In this document: positions 16,650 to 25,484 of the stretch, piece after piece
How positions within the stretch are numbered: the stretch's first letter is position 1
Layout of the letters: each line of letters starts with the position of its first letter
DNA from: Halorubrum sp. F4
GTDB lineage: Archaea > Halobacteriota > Halobacteria > Halobacteriales > Haloferacaceae
NCBI RefSeq assembly: GCF_027257195.1
Contig: NZ_JAPDFS010000001.1
Location: 385,256-449,255 of the forward strand
Direction of reading: 5' to 3'
DNA length: 64,000 bases
Made by a program: the position numbers and the translations under genes
Notes under the pieces: generated by a model
The model's database searches: none
Told to the model about the DNA's origin: nothing
What the model saw: the letters and a program-made list of their open reading frames with translations, nothing else

Positions 16650-18200
16650 TCAGGCGTCATCCCCACCGTCAAATCCACCGCCATCGTCGCCGTCGCTCGC
16701 GCCCTTCTCCCGGATGGTCCCGCCACCCAACCCCTCCCACTCGACGCGATAGCCGAGCGCCGAGAGCGTCGCGCTCGCGTCGTCGATCCCGTACGCGTCG
16801 AGGCGTTCCTCGACCGCCGACAGCGACATCCCCGATTCGATCTCTTCGCGGAGTCGTTCCAGGACGGCCGGGCGAACCAGCGTCCGTCCCACGACCTCGT
16901 GGTCGGGGAACGGGCCGTCCTCGACCGCCGACTCGCTCACGTCGTGGCGGGCCGCCAGCTCGTCGAGCCCGACGACGTCGTCCGCGGGCGCGAACGACTC
17001 GGGGAGCTCCGCGGTCGCCTCGGCGACGAGGTCGGCCTCGTACTCGCGGAGGACGTCGACGACGTCCTTCACGCGGACGGTCCCCGTGTACGTGAGCACG
17101 CGGTGGTCCCGGGCGGCGATCTCCTCGCCCACGCCGAGGCTCTCGTCGACCGCGACGAGCAGGTCCACGTCCTCGACGTTCGCGAGCTGGTCGAGCTTCT
17201 TCTCGACGTACTCCGGCGTCCAGAAGCCCATCACCTCGAAGTAGAGCCGGAAGTCCGCGTGGTCGTACTCGAACGCGAAGTCGGGGATCATCACCCGCGT
17301 TCCGGTCGCGAGCGGCTCGGGCTCCCGAACCAGCGTCCAGTCGAGGTCGAGCCCGCGGAACCGCCCGGCGAAGTCGGCCTCGACGCCGCTGTCGAAGTCC
17401 GGCTCGACGACGGGCTCGACGCCGGGGACGGTCACGTCGGCCTCGGAGAGCGTCATCGTGCGCTCGGTTCCCCGGTCGTCGATCGTCGCCTCCAGCCGCC
17501 ACTCCGCTGTCCCGGCGGCGGTCCGGAGCAGCCGGGCGAACGCGGTGCCGTACCGTCTGGTCCGCCGGAAGAGCGCGTCCGGCCCGGTGACCACGAGCTC
17601 CCGGCCGTCGTCGGTGCGGCGGAGCTCGTACATCAGTCGCAGCCGCTTGACCGCGCTCACGAGCGCTTTCGGGTCGACGGATCGAACCCGCACCTCCGTG
17701 GCGTCGAACAGCGCGGTCTGGGCGAGCGAGAGGTCGTATTGTTCGAGCAGGGCGTCGGGGTCGAAACGGACGTCGGCGTCGACGAGGACCTCGTTGACGT
17801 CGCGGTCGGCGTACAGGTCGGCGTCGACGGTCTCGGGCTCGACGCCGAGGCGCTCGGCGGCGCGGCCGACCGCCCGCTCGCGGTCGCTTTCGCCGGCGAC
17901 CCCGACCGCCTCGGCCGCCTCGAAGGCGGCGCGACGGACCCGCGGTGGCGGGACGGTCGCGCGCGTCTCGAAGGTACACTCGCGCTCGACCAGCGCCGCG
18001 AGCCCGCGGACGAGCTTGAAGTCGTCCGACTCCGCCTCCAACGCGTCGAGCGCGTCCGTCAGGGCCGCCCGCCGTTCGCCGACGTGCGCCTCGAACGTCC
18101 CGAGGACCTTCGCGGCGAGCGGGCGGCGCTCCCGGCCGACGAACTCGGGACGGTAACCGCCGCCGGCGCGGGAGACGCGCAGGAGGTCCTTCCGTAACAC
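16650..18200 (-). CDS. bax1: Bax1 nuclease (DUF790)
   Basis: A 516-residue DUF790 protein, the Bax1 endonuclease that partners the XPB helicase in archaeal DNA repair. The N-terminal region LRKDLLRVSRAGGGYRPEFVG and the C-terminal nuclease region are both present. The PD-(D/E)XK-like core shows IPDFAFEYD and RLYFEVMGFWTPEYVEKKL (about residues 305-330), with D and E-x-M-G at the catalytic positions. The last 30 residues are glycine/aspartate-rich. In other archaea XPB is usually the neighbour; here the flanking genes are a multicopper oxidase and DoxX, so Bax1 is unlinked from XPB. Confidence 0.9.
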   Translation of the reverse strand: MLRKDLLRVSRAGGGYRPEFVGRERRPLAAKVLGTFEAHVGERRAALTDALDALEAESDDFKLVRGLAALVERECTFETRATVPPPRVRRAAFEAAEAVGVAGESDRERAVGRAAERLGVEPETVDADLYADRDVNEVLVDADVRFDPDALLEQYDLSLAQTALFDATEVRVRSVDPKALVSAVKRLRLMYELRRTDDGRELVVTGPDALFRRTRRYGTAFARLLRTAAGTAEWRLEATIDDRGTERTMTLSEADVTVPGVEPVVEPDFDSGVEADFAGRFRGLDLDWTLVREPEPLATGTRVMIPDFAFEYDHADFRLYFEVMGFWTPEYVEKKLDQLANVEDVDLLVAVDESLGVGEEIAARDHRVLTYTGTVRVKDVVDVLREYEADLVAEATAELPESFAPADDVVGLDELAARHDVSESAVEDGPFPDHEVVGRTLVRPAVLERLREEIESGMSLSAVEERLDAYGIDDASATLSALGYRVEWEGLGGGTIREKGASDGDDGGGFDGGDDA

Positions 18201-18236
18201 GCGGAGTCGTAGGCGACGGGGGCGTTAATACCCGAC

Positions 18237-18300
18237 GGAGACGGTCCGAGGGGGAATGGTCCGACTGAGACGGTCCGGTGAGGGGACGGTCCGAGGGGGG
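18237..18300 (+). repeat. Degenerate short tandem repeat
   Basis: The word GGTCCGA/GGTCCGG recurs four times within 64 bases (GACGGTCCGAGGGGG, ATGGTCCGACTGA, GACGGTCCGGTGAGGG, GACGGTCCGAGGGGG) in the gap between the divergent bax1 and multicopper oxidase genes. No function assigned. Confidence 0.5.
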
Positions 18301-18392
18301 ATCGAGACAGCCCCGAACGTGTTCGTGTGGATTTCCGAACCTCGAGATTCCGATCGCCCCTTAACCGAACGCGGGCCCGAGGCCGATTCGTG

Positions 18393-19607
18393 ATGAACGA
18401 CGACGACCCGACCGGTCGGCGCATGGCTTCCAGACGCGGCTTCCTCGCGGCGGGGGCGGCGCTCGGAAACGCGGCGATCGCGGGGTGTGGGGCTCCGCGA
18501 TCGGACGCCAGTACGGCGAGCGCGGCGAGCACCGACGACGAGGGCGGGTCGGAGCCGGTCGAGCAGGCCGAACCGGCCGAGGAGTGGTCCGGAAGCGACT
18601 CGACGGCGGTCGAGACGGACCACTCCTATACCACGCCCCGGACGACGATCGACCTCGACGAGACGGACGGGGCGATCACGATGTCCACGCGGGCGTGCCG
18701 CCACCGATTGCTCGGCGACGAGGCGCGTGGCGGCCCCTGGGAGCTCCCGGAGGTCTGGGCGTGGGAAACGCCGGACACCGACCCGAGCGTCCCCGGCCCG
18801 TTGCTCCGAGTCACGGAGGGGACCGACCTGGAGATCACCTACGACAACACCGAGCACAACCGACCACACACGTTCCACGTCCACGGGCTCTCCAAGGACT
18901 GGATGGACGACGGGGTCCCGACGACGACGGGACGGCAGGTCGCGCCGGGCGAGGAGTACACCTACGAGATCAGCGCGAACCAGCCGGGAACCCACCTCTA
19001 CCACTGTCACTACCAGACGCAGAACCACCTCGACATGGGAATGTACGGACTGCTTCGGGTCGATCCCGAAGGGTACGAGCCGGCGGACAAGGAGTTCTTC
19101 ACGACGGTGAAGGACTGGGACACCCGGCTGTCGGCGTCGACGGCGGGCGGCGACGTCGACTTCAGCCACCGCGACCGCAACCCCGGCGCGTTCACCGTGA
19201 ACGGGCGCTGTGCGCCGTACAGCTTCCATCCCGAGGAGGGCTCGCCGATGATCGTCGAGGAGGGGGACCGGGTCCGGATCCACTTCGCGAACGCGGGCTA
19301 CGAGTCGCACGCGATGCACACCCACAACCACGGATTCACCGTCGTCGAGAAGGACGGCGGAGTCATCCCCGAATCCGCCCGGCACCGCGAGGACGTGACG
19401 AGCATCGCGCCCGCCGAGCGGAAGACGATCGAGTTCACCGCCGACGCCGACCCCGGCGTCTACGCGATCCACTGTCACAAGGTGAACCACGCGATGAACG
19501 GCGACACCTACCCCGGCGGCATGATCGGCGGGATGGTCTACGAGAGCGTCACGGACACGGAGCAGTTCGCCTCGGTGATGGAGATGGCCGGCTACGAGGG
19601 CAACTGA
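18393..19607 (+). CDS. Two-domain multicopper oxidase, Tat-exported lipoprotein
   Basis: A 404-residue secreted copper oxidase. The signal carries SRRGFLAAG and a lipobox ending IAGC at about residue 32. Domain 1 has HTFHVHG (159-165) and HLYHCHYQTQNHLDMGM (201-217); domain 2 has SHAMHTHNH (305-313) and YAIHCHKVNH (357-366). These are the paired His motifs of laccase-like enzymes, with a His-Cys-His in each domain. Two-domain forms work as trimers. The start at 18393 fits a TATA-like CTTAACC about 30 bases upstream; the longer GTG/ATG options lack a promoter. The HTH_10 gene converges from the right with six bases between the stops. The substrate is unknown. Confidence 0.88.
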   Translation: MNDDDPTGRRMASRRGFLAAGAALGNAAIAGCGAPRSDASTASAASTDDEGGSEPVEQAEPAEEWSGSDSTAVETDHSYTTPRTTIDLDETDGAITMSTRACRHRLLGDEARGGPWELPEVWAWETPDTDPSVPGPLLRVTEGTDLEITYDNTEHNRPHTFHVHGLSKDWMDDGVPTTTGRQVAPGEEYTYEISANQPGTHLYHCHYQTQNHLDMGMYGLLRVDPEGYEPADKEFFTTVKDWDTRLSASTAGGDVDFSHRDRNPGAFTVNGRCAPYSFHPEEGSPMIVEEGDRVRIHFANAGYESHAMHTHNHGFTVVEKDGGVIPESARHREDVTSIAPAERKTIEFTADADPGVYAIHCHKVNHAMNGDTYPGGMIGGMVYESVTDTEQFASVMEMAGYEGN

Positions 19608-19613
19608 CGCGGA

Positions 19614-20291
19614 TCAGTTCGACCCCTCGCCCGTCAGCTTCCGTTTCAGCTCGCCGCTCACGGTCGGGAGGTCCTCGACGAACTCGCGGACGATCGTCCG
19701 CTCGACGCGCTGGAGCGTCTCGCTACACGTCGATTTCGCGATCCCGGCCGCCTCGGCGACTTCGGTGAGCGTGCTCTCGCGGGGGACGTCGTAGTAGCCG
19801 GCCTCGACGGCGGTCAAGAGGAGTTCCAACTGGTTCTCGGTGAGCAGCTGGCTCGGATTCACACGCTGTTGGACGAACTCGACCTCGTAGGACAGCCCCA
19901 TTCCGGCGAGCTGGTCGCCGAACGTCGAGAGGCGGTCGTGCGCACCGGTCGCGTCGAGCGTGGCGATCCCGTTCGTTATCTCGACGGGCATCTCGATCGG
20001 GACGCCGGCACCCTGGGCGGCGAGGAGGAGGAGCGGGGAGGTCGCCTCGATCTGGACGGTCGTCTCGTCGGACGAGCGCGTCATCACCGACGTCTCGGCG
20101 AGCCCGGAGTGGGCCTCCATCGCGGCGAGCACGTCCTCGACCTCGTCGGTCGTGATCCGGACGAGCGCGAACCCCGCCTCGTCCCCGGGCGTCGCGGTCA
20201 ACACGCGGAAGACGGCGTCGGGAAACTCCCGGGAGACGTCGGCTATCCACGGGCCGTCCGGCAGGTCGACGAGGAGGCGTATCTGTGCCAT
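19614..20291 (-). CDS. HTH_10 (bacterio-opsin activator-type) transcription regulator
   Basis: A 225-residue regulator. The C-terminal HTH_10 domain is clear: LTENQLELLLTAVEAGYYDVPRE, then LTEVAEAAGIAKSTCSETLQRVE (about residues 150-205). The N-terminal 140 residues form the usual alpha/beta sensor region of DmsR/NarO/Bat-like proteins, without an obvious metal-binding cluster. Haloarchaeal members control anaerobic respiration genes, so control of the nearby nirK and copper genes is a reasonable guess. The start ATG 20291 lies about 60 bases from a TATA-like GTTTATAC. Confidence 0.85.
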   Translation of the reverse strand: MAQIRLLVDLPDGPWIADVSREFPDAVFRVLTATPGDEAGFALVRITTDEVEDVLAAMEAHSGLAETSVMTRSSDETTVQIEATSPLLLLAAQGAGVPIEMPVEITNGIATLDATGAHDRLSTFGDQLAGMGLSYEVEFVQQRVNPSQLLTENQLELLLTAVEAGYYDVPRESTLTEVAEAAGIAKSTCSETLQRVERTIVREFVEDLPTVSGELKRKLTGEGSN

Positions 20292-20439
20292 GGTGATCAC
20301 CCGAGCCGCCCGGCGTCGCGGGCGGTCGAACGACCGACGGTCGGAGCCGTCGGCGTATAAACGTGTCCGACCGTGTCGACGTATCCGACCGTACCGACGT
20401 GTCCGCGTGTCCAACGGTACGTCGGAGGTCCGGACCGAC

Positions 20440-20880
20440 TCAACAGCAGAACATGAACGGGTAGACGAGCGCGACCCGGTCTCCCTCCTCCAGCTCGGTG
20501 TCGAACCCGCGTTCGTTCTCGTTGAAGCGGCCGTTGACGAGGATCCGGGCGTACGCGATGGTCTGTTCGCCGACGGGGTTCTTCGTCCACGTCCCGGGAA
20601 GCTCCTCGGGCGTCGGGGCCCAGCCGCTGTGGGTGGCGTCCGCCTCGGTCTCCGCGATGAGCAGGTCCTGAAGCTCCGGATAGTCCTCGAAGAGCGCGTC
20701 GAGGAAGTCCCGGAGCGTGTCCCCCGCGAAGGTGTACTCGAACTCGTAGGTCCCGTCCAGTTCGGTGCGAACGTGGCCGGTACACCTGACGGTCACGGTC
20801 GTCTCCGGCGGCTCCTCGGCGGTCGCGGCGTCGTCCTCGGTCGCCCGTTCGTCCGGGCGTTCCTCGGCGGTCGTGCTCAT
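20440..20880 (-). CDS. MoaD/ThiS-like beta-grasp protein ending in Cys-Cys
   Basis: A 146-residue protein with an acidic, disordered first 25 residues and then a ubiquitin-like beta-grasp domain: TVTVRCTGHVR, GDTLRDFLDALFEDYPEL, ILVNGRF, ELEEGDRVALVYPFMFCC. The layout matches MoaD/SAMP proteins, but the C-terminus is Cys-Cys instead of the Gly-Gly that E1-like enzymes activate. I recall haloarchaeal relatives annotated as pterin cluster protein near nirK. An insert between helix and last strands (about residues 80-115) enlarges it compared with MoaD. The start ATG 20880 is favoured by a TATA-like GTTTACCC about 25-30 bases upstream over the ATG at 20934. Confidence 0.75.
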   Translation of the reverse strand: MSTTAEERPDERATEDDAATAEEPPETTVTVRCTGHVRTELDGTYEFEYTFAGDTLRDFLDALFEDYPELQDLLIAETEADATHSGWAPTPEELPGTWTKNPVGEQTIAYARILVNGRFNENERGFDTELEEGDRVALVYPFMFCC

Positions 20881-20970
20881 GTCGGAGGATGCGTTCGCCA
20901 TCCGGGTAAACGACGACCCGAACACGTTCGTCACTCCGACCGTCGGAGTGTTTCGATCGACCCTCGAGAC

Positions 20971-21049
20971 CGATCGGTCCTCACCGCGACCGATCGGCTC
21001 TCATGGCGACGATCGGCTCTCACGGCGACCGATCAGCTCTCACCCGGAC
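20971..21049 (+). repeat. Tandem repeat of a 20-bp unit, about four copies
   Basis: Units begin at 20971, 20991, 21010 and 21030 and share CGATCGG(C/T)(T/C)CTCA followed by (T/C)GGCGAC or similar. The last unit runs over the stop codon of the DUF1405 gene (TGA read on the minus strand at 21033-21035). Confidence 0.65.
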
Positions 21050-21716
21050 CGGCGTCCAGTCGACGGAAGGATCGACCGGCGAGCCACACCGACGCTCCGG
21101 CGATCCCGAGCGTGGCGAGCGCCAGTCGGCCGCCGGGCTCGTACAGAAGCGGCGGATGGTAGCCGACCCAGTAGTCGACGACGACGTTCGCGACGCCCAG
21201 CGCGCCCGCGAGCGCCAGCGCCCCGCGGGTGGTCCGCCCGAACGCCGGGAACGAGAGCGCGAGCCCGACGAAACACAGGTGCGTCCCCAACACTCCCCAG
21301 TAGTAGATCCACGCGTCGGGCGCGGTCACGTACGACCGGAACGCGAGGTTGAGCGAGACGACCGGCCAGAGTCCGAACTGGACGAGCCAGACGAACGAGA
21401 CGGTGTGGAGGTACGCGAGCGGACGGTTCGTCGGGGTCTCCGTCACGGGGTCCCCGGAGCCGACGGTCGGCAGAAGCGTCGCGAGCGAGAGGCTACCGAG
21501 CGCGACCGCCACCGCGGAGTCGGCGTACAGCGGCCACAGGACCGTCGGAACGTTTCCGAGAGTGCCGGCGTAGTAGTCGACGCCGATGAGGAACATGAAC
21601 GCCGTCAGTCCGAACACGACGCCGAGGCTGCGAGCGTCCCCGAGCAGCTCCTCGGCGACCGCGTCACGAACTCGCCGACGAACCGTCGGATCGCGGAGCC
21701 GACGGAGACGAGTCAC
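21033..21716 (-). CDS. DUF1405 membrane protein
   Basis: A 227-residue integral membrane protein with about six hydrophobic helices. The TAFMFLIGVDYYAGTL start and the last-third segment VVDYWVGYHPPLLYEP match the DUF1405 family found in haloarchaea and Bacillus. The function is unknown. The coding end lies inside a short tandem repeat. It is divergent from the pilus ATPase gene. Confidence 0.82.
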   Translation of the reverse strand: MTRLRRLRDPTVRRRVRDAVAEELLGDARSLGVVFGLTAFMFLIGVDYYAGTLGNVPTVLWPLYADSAVAVALGSLSLATLLPTVGSGDPVTETPTNRPLAYLHTVSFVWLVQFGLWPVVSLNLAFRSYVTAPDAWIYYWGVLGTHLCFVGLALSFPAFGRTTRGALALAGALGVANVVVDYWVGYHPPLLYEPGGRLALATLGIAGASVWLAGRSFRRLDAGPGES

Positions 21717-21827
21717 GTCCCCGTGTGAGCGGTGAGACGGCTAAAACCTCACGCTCCCGACACCGTGGTTATCAATCACGGGTATTTGCCAGACACCTTT
21801 TTCAACGGGCGAGGAGTGTACCGACTC

Positions 21828-24800
21828 ATGAACGGAGGCGGCACGGAGCGTTCGCCAGTTTCCCCGGAGGGTGACGACGGAAGGGCGGGAGCGACGCCAC
21901 CGTCCGCCGACGTCGCCAGGGTCGGCCGGTACACCTGGCACGACTTCCTCGTGGAACGAGGGAGGGACGACGTCGCGTCCGTGCTGTACGAGTGGATCCC
22001 CAACGTCCCCTCGGTGCCGGCGAGCGCGATCAAGGGGAGGTTCGACGCCCCCGACGGCCCCGTCGTCCGTGCGGTCGGCGTCGTGGAGCCCTTCCTGGCG
22101 GACGGCTCGACCGCCGTCGACGGTCACGGCACCCCCGAGAAGGGGGCGCTCGTCGTCGGGGACCGCGACGTGGTCGTCGACGGTCGAGCCGTCTTCGACG
22201 ACGGTTTCGGCGGCTCAGACGCCCCCGACGACCCGGACGCCGGGGGCAACGGTTCGAACGTCGGGGCCGACGGTTCGAACGCCGGGGCCGACGGGGTGGA
22301 TGACACGAACGGAGTCCCGGGCTCCGTCGTCGTCTCGGGAACGGACGTCGAGCCCGTGCCGGCCGGTCCGCCGACCGACCTCGACTGGGAACGCGTCGCG
22401 TTCGATCCGACGGAGTTCCTCGGGTTCGATCCGACGGAGACGAACGATCGGGTCCGGGGGGCGGTCGCGGTCGGCGACCTCCTGTGGGACCGGTGTCACG
22501 CCCGGTATAACCTCTACGAGGTACCGGTGCTCAAGGGGTACTACACCTGGGACGACTACGCCGACGAGTACTTCTACGACGAGGAGGGGAACCCGCCCAC
22601 GGACGAGGAGGGGGAGCCGCTGTCGTTCACTCACCGGGACAAGGCCGACGCGCTGAGGTTCGATCCGGACCGGATCGACGAGGCCCTCTCCTCGGGCGGG
22701 GACGCGGCCGAGGAACTCGCCGAGCTGGTCGACGAGCGGACGGTCGACGTCGACCCGGAGATCGACGAGGACGCGTTCTTCTCGACGGCGGACGGGTCGA
22801 CCACCCTCGTGAACCGCTACGACCTCGAGAAGGCGGTCCCGATGCCGAAGAAGGCCCACTTCCGCGAGGAGGAGCGCTACTGGGTGAACGAGCCGTACGC
22901 GTTCGTGATCGTGTTCCGCTCGACGAAGGAGAACGAGCGGAAGTACTACGCGGTCCAGCCGTATCTGACGCGGATCGAGACTGACCTGACCGAGTTCCTC
23001 ACGGGAAAGCTCCGTACCTCGATCAAGTACGCGGACGAGTCCATCGCGGGCGGCGACGAGGCGTTCCGCGAGGGCGTCATCGCCGAGGAGACCAGAGCGC
23101 TGCTCGACCGATACGGCCTCTACGAGGAGACGGGAGGAACCGACGAGTTCGTGACGGACCTCCTCGACCGACTCGACCGGCTGGGGATCGACTTCGACCG
23201 GCTCGGGATCGACCCGACCGAGGGTCTCCCGGGCCGGCTCGCCGAGGCGATCGGATACCGTCCGGCGGGCGACGGGGACGCCGCGAGCGACGAGGACGCT
23301 CCCGTAAGGATCAGCGTGCGTCCGGAGCCGGCGATACTCGAGGACGACGCACGGACCCTCTCGGCGTATCAGGTGGAGAAGCTGTTGTACTACCTCAAAC
23401 GCGACTTCATCGGGTACGAGCGGATCGACCCGATCAAACACGACATCAACGTGGAGGACATCTCCTGTGACGGGTACGAGTCGCCGGTCTTCGTCTACCA
23501 CGCCGACTACGAGCAGATCATCACCAACGTCTACCACGGCACGGACGAGCTCGACGACTTCGTGGTGAAGCTCGCCCAGCGGTCCGGCAAGGGGATCTCG
23601 AAGCGCCGCCCGCAGGTGGACGCGACCCTCCCGGACGGTTCGCGGGCACAGCTCACGCTCGGCCGGGAGGTCTCGGACCACGGAACCAACTACACCATCC
23701 GGCAGTTCAACGACATCCCGTTCACGCCGATCGACCTGATCAACTGGAAGACGTTCTCGCTCGACCAGATGGCGTTCCTCTGGCTCTGTATCGAGAACAA
23801 CAAGAACCTGATCTTCGCCGGCGGGACCGCCTCCGGGAAGACGACGAGCCTGAACGCGGTGTCGCTCTTCATCCCCTCGAACGCGAAGATCGTCTCGATC
23901 GAGGACACCCGCGAGGTCGAGTTGCCCCAGCGCAACTGGATAGCGTCGGTGACGCGACCCTCCTTCTCCGACGACGACAAGGGAGACGTCGACGAGTTCG
24001 ACCTGCTCGAGGCCGCGCTCCGCCAGCGCCCGGACTACATCGTGATGGGCGAGATCCGCGGGGAGGAGGGTCGGACCGCCTTCCAGGTGATGTCGACGGG
24101 CCACACCACCTACACGACGTTCCACGCCGACTCCGTCGGCGAGGTGCTCAAGCGCTTCACCACCGATCCGATCAACGTCTCGAAGACGATGTTCACGGCG
24201 CTCGATCTGGTCTCCATCCAGACGTCGACGCGGGTCCAGGGCAGGAAGGTGCGCCGGAACAAGTCGATCACCGAGATCAACCACTACGACGCCGAGAACG
24301 ACGAGATCAACGTCCAGGATGTCTTCCAGTGGCAGGCCGAGACCGACGAGTTCCTCCGGATGGGCGACTCGAACGTCCTCGAGGAGATCATGTTCGACCG
24401 CGGGTGGAGCCGGGCGACGCTGGACGACGAGCTCCGCAAGCGTCGAGTCGTGTTAGCGTACCTCATCGACCGCGGGCTCAACAGCTACGCGCAGGTGGCC
24501 GCGACGTTCCAGGCGTTCATCAACGACCCGGAGACGGTGCTCGCGCTGATGGCCAACGACGAACTGGAGCGGTCCCTGGAGGACCTCCGGGAGATGGAGT
24601 CGGTCCTGATCGACGTCGACCGAGACAAGGAGGCGATGGTTCCGCGACCGGACCCCGACGAGACGGGTCGCGAGGAGGCGGCAGCGATCCTCGCGGACGC
24701 CGAGGAGATGTTCGAGACCTACCGCGGCTCGGTCCCCGACTCGGTCGCCGGCGCGCTGCTCGCGGTCGACCCCGCCCCCGGCGTCGAGGCCCACCCCGAC

Positions 24801-25457
24801 GACGAGCGTGAGGTCCTCGCGGAGATAGCGGAGGACGCGGCCGCGTTCGAGGCGAATGCAGCCGAGTTCGAGGCGGACGCAGCCGAGCCGACGGCCGGGG
24901 GTGACGACCGCGTGGACGGCCCCAGTGACGGTTTCACCGTGGATCGGGAGGGGTCGGACGCAGATGCCGGCGGCGGGATCGACTTCGGACGATCCTTCGA
25001 CGACGGGATCGACGTGGTCGGACCCGTGTCCGACCCGGAAACCGAGACGGACGGCCTCCTCGGAGACGCCGGGTCGTCCGAGAATCCGCCGACGGAGGCG
25101 ATCGATCGCGAGTGGGACGAAAGCGAGTCCACACGGGAGGAGAGCGACGCGCGGGAGGCCGGCGACGGGGAAGTAGGCGGGCGAAACGGCGAGGAGGCGA
25201 CTCACGATGAGGGTGAGGACGGGAGAGACGTGGTAGAGGATGAGGGTTCGGACGAGGAAGGCATGGCCGACGATAACGTCGAGGACGAGGGGGACGCAAC
25301 CGAGGATGAAGGCGAGGACGAGGAAGACGTGGCCGAAGATGAAGGCGAAGATGAGGGGGACGCGGCCGATGATGAAGACGCGGCCGACGACGATGCCGAG
25401 CCCGTCGACGACGGGTGGGGGTTCGAGGCCGTCGAGCCGGCCGAGGAGGGGGGATAG
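21828..25457 (+). CDS. Type II/IV secretion (pilus assembly) ATPase with long acidic tail
   Basis: A 1209-residue ATPase of the archaeal PilB/TadA type that powers pilin assembly. The core runs from about residue 210 to 950, with Walker A in FAGGTASGKTTS (about 663-674), an Asp box SIEDTREVELPQRNW, Walker B in DYIVMGEIRGEEGRT (about 734-748) and the His box GHTTYTTFHAD. Two regions are unusual: a glycine/asparagine/aspartate repeat near 125-160 (GADGSN twice) and a tail of about 200 residues from about 1000 on that is almost only D, E, G and A. Start 21828 is chosen because the frame upstream lacks typical codon usage. The membrane partner follows after 27 bases. Confidence 0.92.
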   Translation: MNGGGTERSPVSPEGDDGRAGATPPSADVARVGRYTWHDFLVERGRDDVASVLYEWIPNVPSVPASAIKGRFDAPDGPVVRAVGVVEPFLADGSTAVDGHGTPEKGALVVGDRDVVVDGRAVFDDGFGGSDAPDDPDAGGNGSNVGADGSNAGADGVDDTNGVPGSVVVSGTDVEPVPAGPPTDLDWERVAFDPTEFLGFDPTETNDRVRGAVAVGDLLWDRCHARYNLYEVPVLKGYYTWDDYADEYFYDEEGNPPTDEEGEPLSFTHRDKADALRFDPDRIDEALSSGGDAAEELAELVDERTVDVDPEIDEDAFFSTADGSTTLVNRYDLEKAVPMPKKAHFREEERYWVNEPYAFVIVFRSTKENERKYYAVQPYLTRIETDLTEFLTGKLRTSIKYADESIAGGDEAFREGVIAEETRALLDRYGLYEETGGTDEFVTDLLDRLDRLGIDFDRLGIDPTEGLPGRLAEAIGYRPAGDGDAASDEDAPVRISVRPEPAILEDDARTLSAYQVEKLLYYLKRDFIGYERIDPIKHDINVEDISCDGYESPVFVYHADYEQIITNVYHGTDELDDFVVKLAQRSGKGISKRRPQVDATLPDGSRAQLTLGREVSDHGTNYTIRQFNDIPFTPIDLINWKTFSLDQMAFLWLCIENNKNLIFAGGTASGKTTSLNAVSLFIPSNAKIVSIEDTREVELPQRNWIASVTRPSFSDDDKGDVDEFDLLEAALRQRPDYIVMGEIRGEEGRTAFQVMSTGHTTYTTFHADSVGEVLKRFTTDPINVSKTMFTALDLVSIQTSTRVQGRKVRRNKSITEINHYDAENDEINVQDVFQWQAETDEFLRMGDSNVLEEIMFDRGWSRATLDDELRKRRVVLAYLIDRGLNSYAQVAATFQAFINDPETVLALMANDELERSLEDLREMESVLIDVDRDKEAMVPRPDPDETGREEAAAILADAEEMFETYRGSVPDSVAGALLAVDPAPGVEAHPDDEREVLAEIAEDAAAFEANAAEFEADAAEPTAGGDDRVDGPSDGFTVDREGSDADAGGGIDFGRSFDDGIDVVGPVSDPETETDGLLGDAGSSENPPTEAIDREWDESESTREESDAREAGDGEVGGRNGEEATHDEGEDGRDVVEDEGSDEEGMADDNVEDEGDATEDEGEDEEDVAEDEGEDEGDAADDEDAADDDAEPVDDGWGFEAVEPAEEGG

Positions 25458-25484
25458 CACCGTGAGATCCCGCCGAGGGCGTCG

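Noticed and set aside
22215..24284. A 689-codon open frame on the minus strand inside the pilus ATPase gene
   Set aside because: High-GC codon bias leaves antisense frames open. The translation is Arg/Val/His-rich without any known motif, and the plus-strand ATPase motifs are unambiguous. The same applies to long antisense frames over the SMC-like gene (2151-3710), the PH-domain gene (35500-37770), the Hel308-like gene (39227-41566), polB (53629-55323), the DUF5794 gene (44890-46032) and the metallophosphoesterase (59809-60993).
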